A DNA stretch of 64,000 nucleotides from Flavobacterium pectinovorum (GCF_006438875.1 NZ_RCZH01000002.1:102426-166425), one strand, 5' to 3'. Positions 1-8,709 are shown, numbered from the stretch's first letter. The notes: generated by a model from the sequence alone, not told the origin. Numbers and translations: made by a program.

Positions 1-329
1 TTCACACCTTTACCTTTATAAACAATCGTTTCATCAAATTCTTTCGCATTCATTGTTAAACTCACATCTGAACTTGGCTTCAAATACAAACGGGAAGATT
101 CTGTACCATCAGAAAACACATAAAAACCTTTTGGAGCATCAAAAGAAGCCACAAAAAGCTGTTTTTTATCGATAGGAATTACTTGTTTAAAGTTATTTTT
201 TCCTTTAATGACAAGAGTGTCACTATTTCTATTCTCAATTTTAGCCGTAAATTTAACTTGATTTTTGGCTTGACCGATAACATTCAAAGCGCTAAAAATC
301 AACAGACCAGTTACAAAAAGCTTGTTCAT
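1..329 (-). CDS. Exported protein, 5' part only (TlpA/DUF4369-like N-terminus)
   Basis: Reading the minus strand from the ATG at 329 gives an open frame to the window edge (about 109 codons, no stop). It begins MNKLFVTGLLIFSALNVIGQ, a classic Sec signal peptide, followed by a beta-rich stretch (VKFTAKIENRNSDTLVIKG, later LYLKPSSDVSLTMNAKEF). This pattern resembles the N-terminal DUF4369-like domain that precedes a thioredoxin fold in TlpA-type disulfide reductases of Flavobacteriia. The catalytic part would lie outside the window, so the family call is inference. A consensus -7 box lies 28 bp upstream of the start. Confidence 0.6.
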   Translation of the reverse strand, partial: MNKLFVTGLLIFSALNVIGQAKNQVKFTAKIENRNSDTLVIKGKNNFKQVIPIDKKQLFVASFDAPKGFYVFSDGTESSRLYLKPSSDVSLTMNAKEFDETIVYKGKGV

Positions 330-356
330 ATGTATTAAAGTTTGTTTTTAGTGATT

Positions 357-364
357 CAAATCTA
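357..364 (-). promoter_or_regulatory. -7 box for the minus-strand exported protein
   Basis: The minus strand reads TAGATTTG, an exact match to the Bacteroidota -7 consensus TAnnTTTG. It would place transcription start about 20 nt before the ATG at 329. No convincing TTG -33 box at the usual distance was seen. Confidence 0.5.
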
Positions 365-462
365 AAGAAATTACGGCGGCAAAATTTAAGAATTAACAAA
401 ATATTTCAAATTAAATGAGCATCAAGTTGTCACTTTACTATATTAATTTGAATTTTGTTGTT

Positions 463-470
463 TACTTTTG
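463..470 (+). promoter_or_regulatory. -7 box for aspS
   Basis: TACTTTTG matches TAnnTTTG and lies 18 bp before the ATG at 489. It overlaps an upstream in-frame TTG codon at 468, which argues that the ATG, not the TTG, is the start of aspS. Confidence 0.55.
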
Positions 471-488
471 CAGTCTAAAATTTTGATC

Positions 489-2240
489 ATGTATAGAAGT
501 CATAATTGTGGCGAGTTAAATGCCTCAAACATTAATACTGAAGTTACACTTGCAGGTTGGGTTCAAAAATCACGCGATAAAGGATTTATGAATTGGGTTG
601 ATTTACGCGACCGTTACGGAATTACTCAATTAATTTTCGACGAAAGTCGTAGCGATAAAACTGTTTTTGAATTGGCAAAAACTCTTGGTAGAGAATTTGT
701 TATTCAGGTAAAAGGAACTGTAATTGAACGTGAAGCTAAAAACAAAAATATCCCAACTGGTGAAATCGAAATTTTAGTTACTGAATTAACGATTCTGAAT
801 GCTGCTTTAACACCTCCATTTACTATTGAAGATGAAACTGATGGTGGAGAAGATATCAGAATGAAATATCGTTATTTAGATATTAGAAGAAATCCTGTAA
901 AAAACAGTTTATTATTCCGTCACAAAGTAGCGATGGAAGTTCGTAAATATTTATCTGATTTAGACTTCTGCGAAGTTGAAACTCCTTATTTAATCAAATC
1001 GACTCCGGAAGGTGCGAGAGATTTCGTTGTACCAAGCCGTATGAACGAAGGACAGTTTTATGCATTGCCACAATCGCCGCAAACTTTCAAACAATTATTG
1101 ATGGTGGGTGGAATGGATAAATATTTCCAAATCGTGAAATGTTTCCGTGACGAAGATTTGCGTGCAGACCGTCAGCCTGAGTTTACACAAATCGATTGCG
1201 AAATGGCATTTGTGGAACAAGAAGACATTCTAAATGTTTTTGAAGGTTTGACAAGACATTTACTAAAAGAAATAAAAGGTATTGAAGTAGACAAATTCCC
1301 AAGAATTACTTACGACTATGCCATGAAAACATACGGAAACGACAAACCGGACATTCGTTTTGGAATGGAGTTTGGTGAATTGAACGAATTTGCACAACAC
1401 AAAGATTTCCCAGTATTCAATGCTGCCGAATTAGTAGTTGGAATTGCAGTTCCGGGAGCAGGAAACTACACTCGTAAAGAAATTGACGGATTAATTGACT
1501 GGGTAAAACGTCCACAAGTTGGAGCATCAGGAATGGTGTATGCTAAATGTAATGACGACGGAACTTTTAAATCATCTGTAGATAAATTTTACGATCAGGA
1601 TGATTTAGGAAAATGGGCAAAAATTACAGGAGCAAAACCTGGCGATATGATTTTTGTACTTTCAGGACCGGCTAATAAAACGCGTACACAACTTTCGGCA
1701 CTTCGCATGGAATTGGCAACTCGTTTAGGATTGCGTAAACCGGAAGAATTTGCACCTCTTTGGGTAGTTGATTTCCCATTATTGGAACTTGACGAAGAAA
1801 GTGGCCGTTACCATGCAATGCACCACCCGTTTACATCTCCAAAACCGGAAGATATGCAATTATTGGAAACGGATCCTGGAAAGGTTCGCGCTAATGCATA
1901 TGATATGGTCTTAAACGGAAATGAAATTGGCGGAGGATCGATTCGTATTCACGATAAAGCGACTCAACAATTAATGTTCAAATATCTAGGCTTTACTGAA
2001 GAAGAAGCGAAAGCACAATTTGGCTTTTTAATGGATGCTTTTCAATTTGGAGCACCACCTCACGGAGGATTAGCATTTGGTCTTGACAGATTAGTTGCAA
2101 TTTTGGGAGGTCAGGAAACCATTAGAGATTTTATTGCATTTCCTAAAAACAATTCAGGACGTGATGTTATGATCGATGCACCTGCAAAAATTGACGATGC
2201 TCAATTAAAAGAATTACATATTAAACTTGATACAATATAA
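489..2240 (+). CDS. aspS: Aspartate--tRNA ligase
   Basis: A class II aminoacyl-tRNA synthetase that charges tRNA(Asp) with aspartate in the cytoplasm. The 583-residue product has the N-terminal OB-fold anticodon-binding domain ([19 protein letters not shown]), motif 2 ([18 protein letters not shown], near residue 219), a bacterial-type GAD insertion, and motif 3 ([15 protein letters not shown], near residue 530). Length is normal for bacterial AspRS. I chose the ATG at 489 because the family begins [10 protein letters not shown] and the in-frame TTG at 468 lies inside the -7 box. It stands alone, with its own promoter and a terminator directly after it. Whether it is discriminating or non-discriminating cannot be told from sequence alone. 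Confidence 0.97.
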   Translation: MYRSHNCGELNASNINTEVTLAGWVQKSRDKGFMNWVDLRDRYGITQLIFDESRSDKTVFELAKTLGREFVIQVKGTVIEREAKNKNIPTGEIEILVTELTILNAALTPPFTIEDETDGGEDIRMKYRYLDIRRNPVKNSLLFRHKVAMEVRKYLSDLDFCEVETPYLIKSTPEGARDFVVPSRMNEGQFYALPQSPQTFKQLLMVGGMDKYFQIVKCFRDEDLRADRQPEFTQIDCEMAFVEQEDILNVFEGLTRHLLKEIKGIEVDKFPRITYDYAMKTYGNDKPDIRFGMEFGELNEFAQHKDFPVFNAAELVVGIAVPGAGNYTRKEIDGLIDWVKRPQVGASGMVYAKCNDDGTFKSSVDKFYDQDDLGKWAKITGAKPGDMIFVLSGPANKTRTQLSALRMELATRLGLRKPEEFAPLWVVDFPLLELDEESGRYHAMHHPFTSPKPEDMQLLETDPGKVRANAYDMVLNGNEIGGGSIRIHDKATQQLMFKYLGFTEEEAKAQFGFLMDAFQFGAPPHGGLAFGLDRLVAILGGQETIRDFIAFPKNNSGRDVMIDAPAKIDDAQLKELHIKLDTI

Positions 2241-2263
2241 ATTCATCAGAATTTAAAATATAA

Positions 2264-2298
2264 AAACGGCAGCTAAATCTTTAGTTGTCGTTTTTTTA
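2264..2298 (+). terminator. Rho-independent terminator after aspS
   Basis: AACGGCAGCTAAA pairs with TTTAGTTGTCGTT (two G-U pairs) around a very short loop and is followed by a T run, 24 bp after the aspS stop. Confidence 0.8.
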
Positions 2299-2588
2299 TA
2301 CCTTTTCTTCTAGCCTTAACGTTAAAAAAATCCAAATTAAAAATTACTAAACTAATAAACACAAGTATTCTCCTATAGAAATGCAAAATACCTAAAACGT
2401 TTTTGCATAATGTACAAAATTTTTGTAAACTATAAGCTACTTTTTTAACATTTATTTTAACTATTACCAATTCTTAAATAAAATACTTCCATATCAAAAT
2501 TGATGCAATATAAATAGCGAAAACACTGTGAATCAATAATTTTTACAAAAAATTAACACCTTATTGTCTTTTGTATGAATTTATATAT
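2299..2588. other. AT-rich intergenic stretch, no gene seen
   Basis: A very AT-rich spacer. A 65-codon minus-strand frame here has no family resemblance and a biased composition, so I leave it out. A small dyad, ATGCAAAA (from 2382) with TTTTGCAT (to about 2408), is the only structure noticed; its meaning is unknown. Confidence 0.5.
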
Positions 2589-2596
2589 TACATTTG
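2589..2596 (+). promoter_or_regulatory. -7 box for the cold-shock gene
   Basis: TACATTTG matches TAnnTTTG and lies 29 bp before the ATG at 2626. TTG triplets at 2564 and 2571 are candidate -33 boxes, though neither spacing is ideal (22 and 15 bp). Confidence 0.55.
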
Positions 2597-2625
2597 CTTC
2601 ATTATAAATTATTATTACAATTACA

Positions 2626-2820
2626 ATGCGTACAGGTACAGTAAAATTTTTCAATGAATCTAAAGGTTATGGATTCATTACAGACGAAGAAACAGGAAAA
2701 GATATCTTCGTTCACGCTTCAGGAATTAACGCGGAAGAATTACGCGAAGGTGACCGTGTAAGCTACGAAGAAGAAGAAGGAAGAAAAGGGAAAGTTGCTG
2801 CTAAAGTAGCAGTAATCTAA
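2626..2820 (+). CDS. Cold-shock domain protein (CspA family)
   Basis: A 64-residue single cold-shock domain: a five-stranded beta-barrel that binds single-stranded RNA or DNA and acts as an RNA chaperone. RNP1 is at residues 13-18 (KGYGFI) and RNP2 at 26-32 (DIFVHAS). The C-terminal third is unusually rich in Glu (VSYEEEEGRKG). Length and order match the family. It is monocistronic, with its own -7 box and a strong terminator. Which CspA paralogue this is, and whether it is cold-induced, cannot be read from the sequence. Confidence 0.95.
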   Translation: MRTGTVKFFNESKGYGFITDEETGKDIFVHASGINAEELREGDRVSYEEEEGRKGKVAAKVAVI

Positions 2821-2863
2821 GAAAAATATAGCAATTTATTTTTTTTGCCTCTGAATGGTTTTG

Positions 2864-2899
2864 AAAACGTTTCGATTAATTTCGAAACGTTTTTTTTTG
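2864..2899 (+). terminator. Rho-independent terminator after the cold-shock gene
   Basis: A perfect 12-bp stem, AAAACGTTTCGA (2864-2875) with TCGAAACGTTTT (2882-2893), a 6-nt loop and a continuing T run. It separates csp from the nuo operon. Confidence 0.9.
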
Positions 2900-3000
2900 C
2901 TCAAATCTTAAAAAAAACTTAAAAAGGGAAGTTATTATTTATAATGAATAAAAATTACAATTATTGACCCTTTAGTGATACACTTAAATCCTTTTTTAGC

Positions 3001-3031
3001 TTGTGATTTACAGAGTTGAAAGTTATCTTTG
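3001..3031 (+). promoter_or_regulatory. Promoter of the nuo operon
   Basis: TTG (3001-3003), a 20-bp spacer, then TATCTTTG (3024-3031): a good match to the Bacteroidota sigma-A promoter (TTG / TAnnTTTG). Transcription would start near 3037, inside the 5' extension of the nuoA frame, which supports the ATG at 3064 as start. No comparable promoter was found further inside the operon. Confidence 0.75.
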
Positions 3032-3063
3032 TGGCTTATTCTTTAAGTAAAAACCCTAAGTTT

Positions 3064-3429
3064 ATGCAATCTGATCAATACAGTTACATTCCTATTTTAA
3101 TGCAAGCAATTTTAGCAATTGGTTTTGTAGTAGGAACTATTATTATTTCTGGAAAATTAGGTCCAAAAAGAACCTCTGAAGTCAAAGATAAAAACTTTGA
3201 GTGTGGTATCGAATCTGTTGGTAATGCACGTATTCCTTTTTCAGTAAAATACTTTTTAGTAGCCATTTTATTTGTATTGTTTGATGTAGAGGTAATTTTC
3301 CTTTATCCATGGGCAGTAAACTTCAAAGAACTAGGAATTGAAGGAATGCTTAAGATGATCGTGTTTATGTCACTTCTTTTAGTTGGCTTTTTCTACATCA
3401 TCAAGAAAAAAGCATTAGAGTGGGAATAA
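3064..3429 (+). CDS. nuoA: NADH-quinone oxidoreductase subunit A
   Basis: A membrane subunit of complex I at the junction between the peripheral and membrane arms. The 121-residue protein has three hydrophobic segments and the conserved loop FECGIESVGNARIPFSVKYFLVAILFVLFDVE is recognisable in parts (the ECG and DVE motifs). A longer frame opens at a TTG at 3016, but that codon precedes the predicted transcription start, so I use the ATG at 3064 (MQSDQYSYIP). It is the first gene of the nuoA-N run. Confidence 0.95.
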   Translation: MQSDQYSYIPILMQAILAIGFVVGTIIISGKLGPKRTSEVKDKNFECGIESVGNARIPFSVKYFLVAILFVLFDVEVIFLYPWAVNFKELGIEGMLKMIVFMSLLLVGFFYIIKKKALEWE

Positions 3430-3432
3430 AAA

Positions 3433-3588
3433 GATTTTAGACTTTAGATTGGTGATTTTAGATTTAAGAATTTATCTAAAACAACAATTTAAAACTTGAT
3501 TTCTTCAAATTAATATACTGATTTAAAAAAATTGATTTTAACTTTTATGATTTCCCAAATCTAAAATCTAAAATCAGAAATCTAAAAT
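3433..3588. repeat. Degenerate inverted repeat between nuoA and nuoB
   Basis: The left arm (3433-3465) and right arm (3557-3588) are near reverse complements built from the word AAATCTAAAATC. The centre is AT-rich. The same word recurs between nuoD and nuoE. No open frame is present. Confidence 0.65.
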
Positions 3589-3591
3589 AAA

Positions 3592-4140
3592 ATGAGCGAT
3601 TCAAATGTAAATATGGTTGCGCCGCCGGAAGGAGTTGTAGGAGAAGGTTTCTTCGCTACAAAACTAAATGATGTTGTAGGTTTAGCAAGAGCCAATTCAT
3701 TATGGCCATTGCCTTTTGCAACTTCATGTTGTGGTATCGAATTCATGGCTACAATGGCTTCACATTACGATTTAGCACGATTTGGTTCTGAGCGTGTGAG
3801 TTTCTCTCCTCGTCAGGCGGATATGTTAATGGTTATGGGAACAATTTCTAAAAAAATGGCACCTATTTTAAGACAAGTTTACGAACAAATGTCTGAACCT
3901 CGCTGGGTAATTGCAGTTGGAGCTTGTGCTTCATCAGGTGGAATCTTCGATACTTATTCAGTTTTACAAGGAATTGACAAAGTAATTCCGGTTGACGTTT
4001 ACGTTCCTGGATGTCCGCCAAGACCAGAGCAAATAGTAGATGGAGTAATGAAACTTCAGGAATTGGTAAGAAGCGAATCTGTTAGACGCAGAAGCTCACC
4101 AGAATACCAAGAATTACTAGCTTCATATAACATTTCATAA
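3592..4140 (+). CDS. nuoB: NADH-quinone oxidoreductase subunit B
   Basis: Carries the terminal [4Fe-4S] cluster N2 that passes electrons to quinone. All four ligands are visible: the tandem Cys46-Cys47 in TSCCGIEF, Cys112 in VGACASSGG and Cys141 in PGCPPRPE. The 182-residue length is typical. It is followed one base later by nuoC, so the two are probably translated together. The N-terminal extension (MSDSNVNMVAPPEGV) is short and unremarkable. Confidence 0.97.
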   Translation: MSDSNVNMVAPPEGVVGEGFFATKLNDVVGLARANSLWPLPFATSCCGIEFMATMASHYDLARFGSERVSFSPRQADMLMVMGTISKKMAPILRQVYEQMSEPRWVIAVGACASSGGIFDTYSVLQGIDKVIPVDVYVPGCPPRPEQIVDGVMKLQELVRSESVRRRSSPEYQELLASYNIS

Positions 4141-4141
4141 G

Positions 4142-4663
4142 ATGGCTTTAGAAAATACCCTGATTCAAGATAAACTTACAGAAACATTTGACACAAATGT
4201 TTTCAACTTTCAACAAGAAAGAGATATTTTTTCACTAGAAACTTCTGCTGATAAAATTACAGCCCTGATTCTTTTTTTGAAAAACGATTCTGATTTACGT
4301 TTCCATTTTTTAACCGATTTATGCGGTGTACATTATCCGGACAACGAATCAGAGCGTCAGTTTGCAATCGTCTACCATTTACACAACTGGTACGAAAACA
4401 AACGTATTAGAATCAAAGTATTCTTAAACGGTGAAAAACCAGAGATAAAAACCATTTCAAATATTTTCTTAAGTTCAAACTGGATGGAAAGAGAAACATA
4501 CGATTTCTACGGGATAAACTTTATTGGACATCCGCAATTGAAACGTATTTTGAATATGGATGAAATGGTATCGTTCCCAATGCGAAAAGAATTCCCAATG
4601 GAAGACAGCGGAAGAACAGATAAAGACGACAGATTCTTTGGAAGAACAACAACAAATTGCTAA
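4142..4663 (+). CDS. nuoC: NADH-quinone oxidoreductase subunit C
   Basis: The 30-kDa-type subunit of the peripheral arm. The signature is ERETYDFYGINFIGHPQLKRI, followed by the conserved tail MRKEFPMED. At 173 residues it is a stand-alone NuoC, not the NuoCD fusion of enterobacteria. The next nuo gene (nuoD) is displaced by 648 bp because a toxin-antitoxin pair sits in between. Confidence 0.95.
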   Translation: MALENTLIQDKLTETFDTNVFNFQQERDIFSLETSADKITALILFLKNDSDLRFHFLTDLCGVHYPDNESERQFAIVYHLHNWYENKRIRIKVFLNGEKPEIKTISNIFLSSNWMERETYDFYGINFIGHPQLKRILNMDEMVSFPMRKEFPMEDSGRTDKDDRFFGRTTTNC

Positions 4664-4669
4664 ATCAAA

Positions 4670-4969
4670 ATGAAATTAATAGAACAAAATAAACAAGAAC
4701 TCAACCAGCTTTGCGTGAATCACCATGTACAGCAGTTATATTTGTTTGGTTCTATTTTGACAGATCAATTTAATGACGAAAGTGACATTGACATGTTAAT
4801 TCAATTTTCAACTATTAAATTGGAAGACTATTTTGATAATTATATGGATTTTAAAGAAAAGCTTGAATTGTTATTCGAGCGCTCTGTAGATTTAGTCGAA
4901 AATCAAGCAATCAAAAATCCTGTTTTCAGGAAAGTTGTAGATCAGGAAAAACAAATGATCTATGGATGA
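4670..4969 (+). CDS. MNT-type nucleotidyltransferase (antitoxin of a HEPN/MNT pair)
   Basis: A 99-residue minimal nucleotidyltransferase. The active-site signature is clear: G27-S28 in LYLFGSIL, then D39-x-D41 in DESDIDMLIQF, with a later VDLVE strand. In characterised MntA/HepT pairs such a protein neutralises the HEPN RNase by AMPylating a tyrosine; that role here is inference from family and context. It starts 6 bp after nuoC. Its stop codon overlaps the start of the HEPN frame in ATGGATGA, the usual layout of these pairs. It is intact although its partner is frameshifted. A transfer into the nuo operon is likely. Confidence 0.85.
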   Translation: MKLIEQNKQELNQLCVNHHVQQLYLFGSILTDQFNDESDIDMLIQFSTIKLEDYFDNYMDFKEKLELLFERSVDLVENQAIKNPVFRKVVDQEKQMIYG

Positions 4970-5310
4970 AAGAATCTTAAAATCATTATTTGATATAAAG
5001 TTGGCTATAGAAGAGATTGACAGTTTTCTTTTAAACGAAGAAAAAACATTTTCTAATTTATACTAAAAACACTTTATTAAAAAGAGGGATTGAAAGAAAT
5101 TTAGAAATTATAGGCGAAGCAGTAAGCAGAATTTTGAAAGAAAACACAGAATTTGAAATTACAAATGCACGTCGAATTATTGGTCTAAGAAACCAAATCA
5201 TTCATGCTTATGACAGCATATCTGATGAAAACATTTGGAGTATTGTTATAAAACATCTTCCAAATCTTAAAACTGAAATTGAAGAAAAAATAAATAATTC
5301 AACATTATAA
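4962..5310 (+). pseudogene. HEPN-domain toxin (HepT/DUF86-like), frameshifted
   Basis: The frame from the ATG at 4962 reads MDERILKSLFDIKLAIEEIDSF and stops after 34 codons at a TAA near 5064. The remainder continues in the +1 frame: LLKRGIERNLEIIGEAVSRIL and then RNQIIHAYD, ending in TAA at 5310. Together they form a complete HEPN protein of about 115 residues. The RNase motif RX4HXY (R at 5188, H at 5203, Y at 5209) is intact. Removing one A from the A6 run at 5041-5046 restores a single frame. Either a true inactivating insertion or a homopolymer sequencing error would explain this. The 3' end lies 1 bp before nuoD. Confidence 0.85.
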
Positions 5311-5311
5311 A

Positions 5312-6550
5312 ATGTCAGAACTATTATTACCACCAGAGCATCGATATGCTAAAATAATTAAGGAAAAACTAAATGAAGACGGAAGCGAGCTTTCAGTACT
5401 TAATTTAGGCCCTACTCACCCGGCAACTCACGGTATTTTCCAAAATATCCTGTTGATGGATGGAGAAAGAATTCTTGAGGCTGAACCAACAATTGGGTAC
5501 ATTCACAGAGCTTTCGAAAAAATCGCCGAAAATCGACCTTTTTATCAAATTACTCCACTTACGGATCGTATGAACTATTGCTCCTCTCCTATTAACAATA
5601 TGGGATGGTGGATGACTTTAGAGAAATTACTAAATATCGAAGTTCCTAAACGTGCTCAATATTTAAGAGTTATTGTAATGGAATTGGCTCGTATTACAGA
5701 TCACTTGATTTGTAATTCAATCCTTGGTGTTGACACGGGTGCATATACCGGTTTCTTATATGTATTTCAATTTAGAGAAAAAGTTTACGAGATCTACGAA
5801 GAAATTTGTGGTGCTCGTTTAACAACAAATATGGGAAGAATTGGTGGTTTCGAAAGAGATTGGTCACCAGAAGCTTTCCGCAAACTTGATGTGTTTTTAC
5901 AAGATTTTCCTGCCGCTTGGCAAGAATTTGTAAACCTATTCGAAAGAAACAGAATTTTCCTTGACAGAACTGTAGATGTTGGTGCAATCACAGCAGAGCA
6001 AGCAATGGCTTACGGTTTTACAGGTCCAAACTTGCGTGCAGCTGGTGTTGATTACGACGTTCGTGTTGCACAACCATATTCTTCTTACGAAGATTTCGAT
6101 TTTATAGTACCAGTTGGGAAATCAGGTGATACATACGATCGTTTCTGTGTTCGTAATGCTGAAGTTTGGGAAAGTTTAAGCATTATTCGTCAGGCATTGG
6201 CAAAAATGCCGGCAGGAAACGAATATCATGCTGAAGTTCCAGATTATTACCTTCCTCCAAAAGAAGATGTTTACACTTCGATGGAATCTTTAATTTATCA
6301 CTTTAAGATTGTAATGGGAGAAGTTCCTGTACCAGTTGCAGAAATTTATCACCCGGTTGAAGGAGGAAATGGAGAACTAGGATTCTATTTAGTTACAGAC
6401 GGAAGCAGAACTCCTTATAGATTACATTTCAGAAGACCTTGTTTCATTTATTATCAAGCATATCCTGAAATGATCAAAGGTTCTTTATTATCTGATGCAA
6501 TTGTTATTCTATCAAGTTTAAATGTTATTGCCGGAGAATTAGACGCCTAA
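5312..6550 (+). CDS. nuoD: NADH-quinone oxidoreductase subunit D
   Basis: The 49-kDa-type subunit that, with NuoB, forms the quinone-binding site. The 412-residue product shows the hallmark NLGPTHPATHG near residue 31, then GYIHRAFEKIAE, RIGGFERDW and the C-terminal PCFIYYQAYPEMIKG..LSSLNVIAGELDA. Length is normal for an unfused NuoD. It starts 1 bp after the broken HEPN gene, so its translation may now depend on that upstream frame. Confidence 0.97.
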   Translation: MSELLLPPEHRYAKIIKEKLNEDGSELSVLNLGPTHPATHGIFQNILLMDGERILEAEPTIGYIHRAFEKIAENRPFYQITPLTDRMNYCSSPINNMGWWMTLEKLLNIEVPKRAQYLRVIVMELARITDHLICNSILGVDTGAYTGFLYVFQFREKVYEIYEEICGARLTTNMGRIGGFERDWSPEAFRKLDVFLQDFPAAWQEFVNLFERNRIFLDRTVDVGAITAEQAMAYGFTGPNLRAAGVDYDVRVAQPYSSYEDFDFIVPVGKSGDTYDRFCVRNAEVWESLSIIRQALAKMPAGNEYHAEVPDYYLPPKEDVYTSMESLIYHFKIVMGEVPVPVAEIYHPVEGGNGELGFYLVTDGSRTPYRLHFRRPCFIYYQAYPEMIKGSLLSDAIVILSSLNVIAGELDA

Positions 6551-6552
6551 AA

Positions 6553-6708
6553 AATTGCAGATTTTAGTCCCGAAGCCTCGGGATAGATTGCAGATTGAAA
6601 AATCTAAGATCTAAAATCAGAAATCTAAAATAAAAATAAAGATTGCAGAATGTAGATTATAGATTGCAGATTGAAAAATCTAAAATCAGAAATCTAAAAT
6701 CTAAAATT
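6553..6708. repeat. Repeat-rich spacer between nuoD and nuoE
   Basis: Contains the 16-bp dyad TCCCGAAGCCTCGGGA (6568-6583), repeated GCAGATT words, and two copies of the AAATCTAAAATC-type word also seen between nuoA and nuoB. The TCCCGAAGCyTCGGGA dyad recurs at 26620-26635. No gene is present. Confidence 0.65.
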
Positions 6709-6712
6709 AAGA

Positions 6713-7243
6713 ATGGAAAGAAAACATTACAAACAAGAAATAAACATGACTGAAGCATTGATGACTCGCATCAATGAATTGATTAGTCATTATCCTGAAG
6801 ACAAAAGAAAATCAGCTTTGTTACCGGTTTTGCACGAAGTGCAGGATGCTCATGACAACTGGTTAAGTAGTGAGTTGCAGGATAAAGTTGCTGAAATTTT
6901 ACACATCAAACCAATTGAGGTTTACGAAGTGGTTACTTTTTATACCATGTACAACCAAAAACCAATTGGAAAATACATGTTCGAATTCTGCCAGACTTCT
7001 TGTTGTTGTTTAAATGGTGCCGAAAATTTAATGGATTATACTTCTGAAAAATTAGGCATAAAAATGGGAGAAACAACTCCTGACGGAATGTTTACCATTG
7101 CCGGCGTAGAATGTTTAGGTGCTTGCGGATATGCTCCGATGTTGCAGTTAGGCGATTTCTACAAAGAAAAATTGACAGAAGAAAAAATCGATCAATTAAT
7201 CGCTGATTGTAGAGATGATAAAATAATATTACACGATAAATAA
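6713..7243 (+). CDS. nuoE: NADH-quinone oxidoreductase subunit E
   Basis: The 24-kDa-type subunit carrying [2Fe-2S] cluster N1a. Thioredoxin-like fold; ligands are in FCQTSCCCLNGAENL and ECLGACGYAPM (C-x4-C and C-x3-C). The first motif has extra cysteines (CCC). The 176-residue frame starts at the ATG at 6713; a second ATG eleven codons later (MTEALMTRIN) is an alternative start. It ends 1 bp before nuoF. Confidence 0.95.
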   Translation: MERKHYKQEINMTEALMTRINELISHYPEDKRKSALLPVLHEVQDAHDNWLSSELQDKVAEILHIKPIEVYEVVTFYTMYNQKPIGKYMFEFCQTSCCCLNGAENLMDYTSEKLGIKMGETTPDGMFTIAGVECLGACGYAPMLQLGDFYKEKLTEEKIDQLIADCRDDKIILHDK

Positions 7244-7244
7244 G

Positions 7245-8615
7245 ATGTCACAGAAAATATTATTAGATAAAATAAATGTTCCGGGTATCAAAACCTACGA
7301 AGTATATCGCCAAAATGGTGGTTATGCTTCTGTAGAAAAAGCTTTGAAAACACTTACGCCAGACGAAGTTGTTGAAGAAGTAAAAAAATCAGGACTTCGT
7401 GGTCGTGGTGGTGCAGGTTTCCCTGCAGGAATGAAATGGAGTTTTATTGATAAAAAATCAGGAAAACCAAGACACTTAGTTTGCAACGCCGACGAGTCTG
7501 AACCAGGAACTTTCAAAGATCGTTATTTGATGGAATTTATCCCTCACTTATTGATCGAAGGAATGATTACTTCTAGTTTTGCCTTAGGCGCTAATCTATC
7601 ATATATCTACATTCGTGGAGAATATATGTGGGTTTATAAAATATTAGAAAGAGCAATCGCCGAAGCTAAAGCTGCCGGTTGGTTAGGAAAAAATATATTA
7701 GGAACAGGTTACGATTTAGAATTATACGTTCACTGTGGAGCCGGAGCTTATATCTGCGGAGAAGAAACTGCACTTATTGAATCATTGGAAGGTAAAAGAG
7801 GAAATCCTCGTATCAAACCACCTTTTCCAGCGGTTTCAGGTCTTTGGGCAAATCCAACAGTAGTGAACAATGTTGAAACTATCGCAACTGTGCCTTGGAT
7901 CATCAACAATTCTGGTGATGATTATGCTAAAATTGGTGTAGGTCGTTCAACAGGAACTAAATTGATTTCTGCTTCCGGACACATTAAAAATCCTGGAGTT
8001 TACGAAATTGAATTAGGTTTAAGCGTTGATGAATTCATGAATTCTGACGAATATTTAGGGGGAATGTCTTCTAGCAGACCTTTGAAAGCATTTGTACCGG
8101 GAGGATCTTCAGTGCCAATTTTACCTGCTGAATTAATTTTTAAAACAGCAAATGGCGAAGATCGTTTAATGACTTACGAATCTTTAAGTGATGGTGGTTT
8201 TGCTACCGGATCGATGTTAGGTTCAGGAGGATTTATTGTTTACAACGATACTGCATGTGTAGTAAGAAACACTTGGAATTTTGCTCGTTTCTATCACCAC
8301 GAATCTTGCGGACAATGTACACCTTGTCGTGAAGGAACCGGTTGGTTAGAAAAAATATTGTGGAGAATCGAAAACGGTCAGGGCCGTGAAGAGGATATCG
8401 AATTGTTGTGGAGTATTCAAAGTAAAATCGAGGGAAACACAATTTGCCCGCTTGGAGACGCAGCTTCTTGGCCAGTAGCAGCAGCGATTCGCCATTTTAG
8501 AGATGAGTTTGAATACCACGTTCGTTTCCCGGAAAAAATAAAAAACAGAGATCACTTTGTAGCCGAACCTTTCTCGCAAGTGAAACATTTAGTAGGCGGT
8601 AAAGTAATCGTATAA
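7245..8615 (+). CDS. nuoF: NADH-quinone oxidoreductase subunit F (NADH- and FMN-binding)
   Basis: The 51-kDa-type subunit where NADH is oxidised. Visible motifs: NADH/FMN-binding GRGGAGFPAGMKW (near residue 50), GAGAYICGEETALIESLEG (near 165), and the N3 [4Fe-4S] ligands ESCGQCTPCREG (C-x2-C-x2-C) with the fourth Cys in TICPLGDAA. At 456 residues it has the usual length. It is tightly coupled to nuoE; a repeat-bearing 94-bp gap separates it from nuoG. Confidence 0.97.
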   Translation: MSQKILLDKINVPGIKTYEVYRQNGGYASVEKALKTLTPDEVVEEVKKSGLRGRGGAGFPAGMKWSFIDKKSGKPRHLVCNADESEPGTFKDRYLMEFIPHLLIEGMITSSFALGANLSYIYIRGEYMWVYKILERAIAEAKAAGWLGKNILGTGYDLELYVHCGAGAYICGEETALIESLEGKRGNPRIKPPFPAVSGLWANPTVVNNVETIATVPWIINNSGDDYAKIGVGRSTGTKLISASGHIKNPGVYEIELGLSVDEFMNSDEYLGGMSSSRPLKAFVPGGSSVPILPAELIFKTANGEDRLMTYESLSDGGFATGSMLGSGGFIVYNDTACVVRNTWNFARFYHHESCGQCTPCREGTGWLEKILWRIENGQGREEDIELLWSIQSKIEGNTICPLGDAASWPVAAAIRHFRDEFEYHVRFPEKIKNRDHFVAEPFSQVKHLVGGKVIV

Positions 8616-8625
8616 AAGTTAAAAA

Positions 8626-8697
8626 TAGTTTCAAGTTTCAAGTTTTTTTTAGTTTCAAGTCCTACAACCTGAAACTTTAAACCTGAAACTAAAAAAA
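8626..8697. repeat. Inverted repeat between nuoF and nuoG
   Basis: The left part repeats AGTTTCAAG; the right part (8668-8690) carries its near reverse complement, with CTGAAACT words. The arms could form a stem in the nuo transcript. No T run follows, so it does not look like a terminator. Confidence 0.6.
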
Positions 8698-8709
8698 CAA
8701 AAATAAGAG

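Noticed and set aside
468..488. Upstream TTG start for aspS
   Set aside because: The TTG is part of the -7 promoter box, and the family starts at the ATG at 489.
2273..2470. A 65-codon minus-strand frame after aspS
   Set aside because: Starts in AT-rich DNA, ends in the aspS terminator, is composed of Lys/Ile/Phe and lacks any motif.
3016..3063. Upstream TTG start for nuoA
   Set aside because: It precedes the predicted transcription start (-7 box 3024-3031); ATG at 3064 gives the normal NuoA length.
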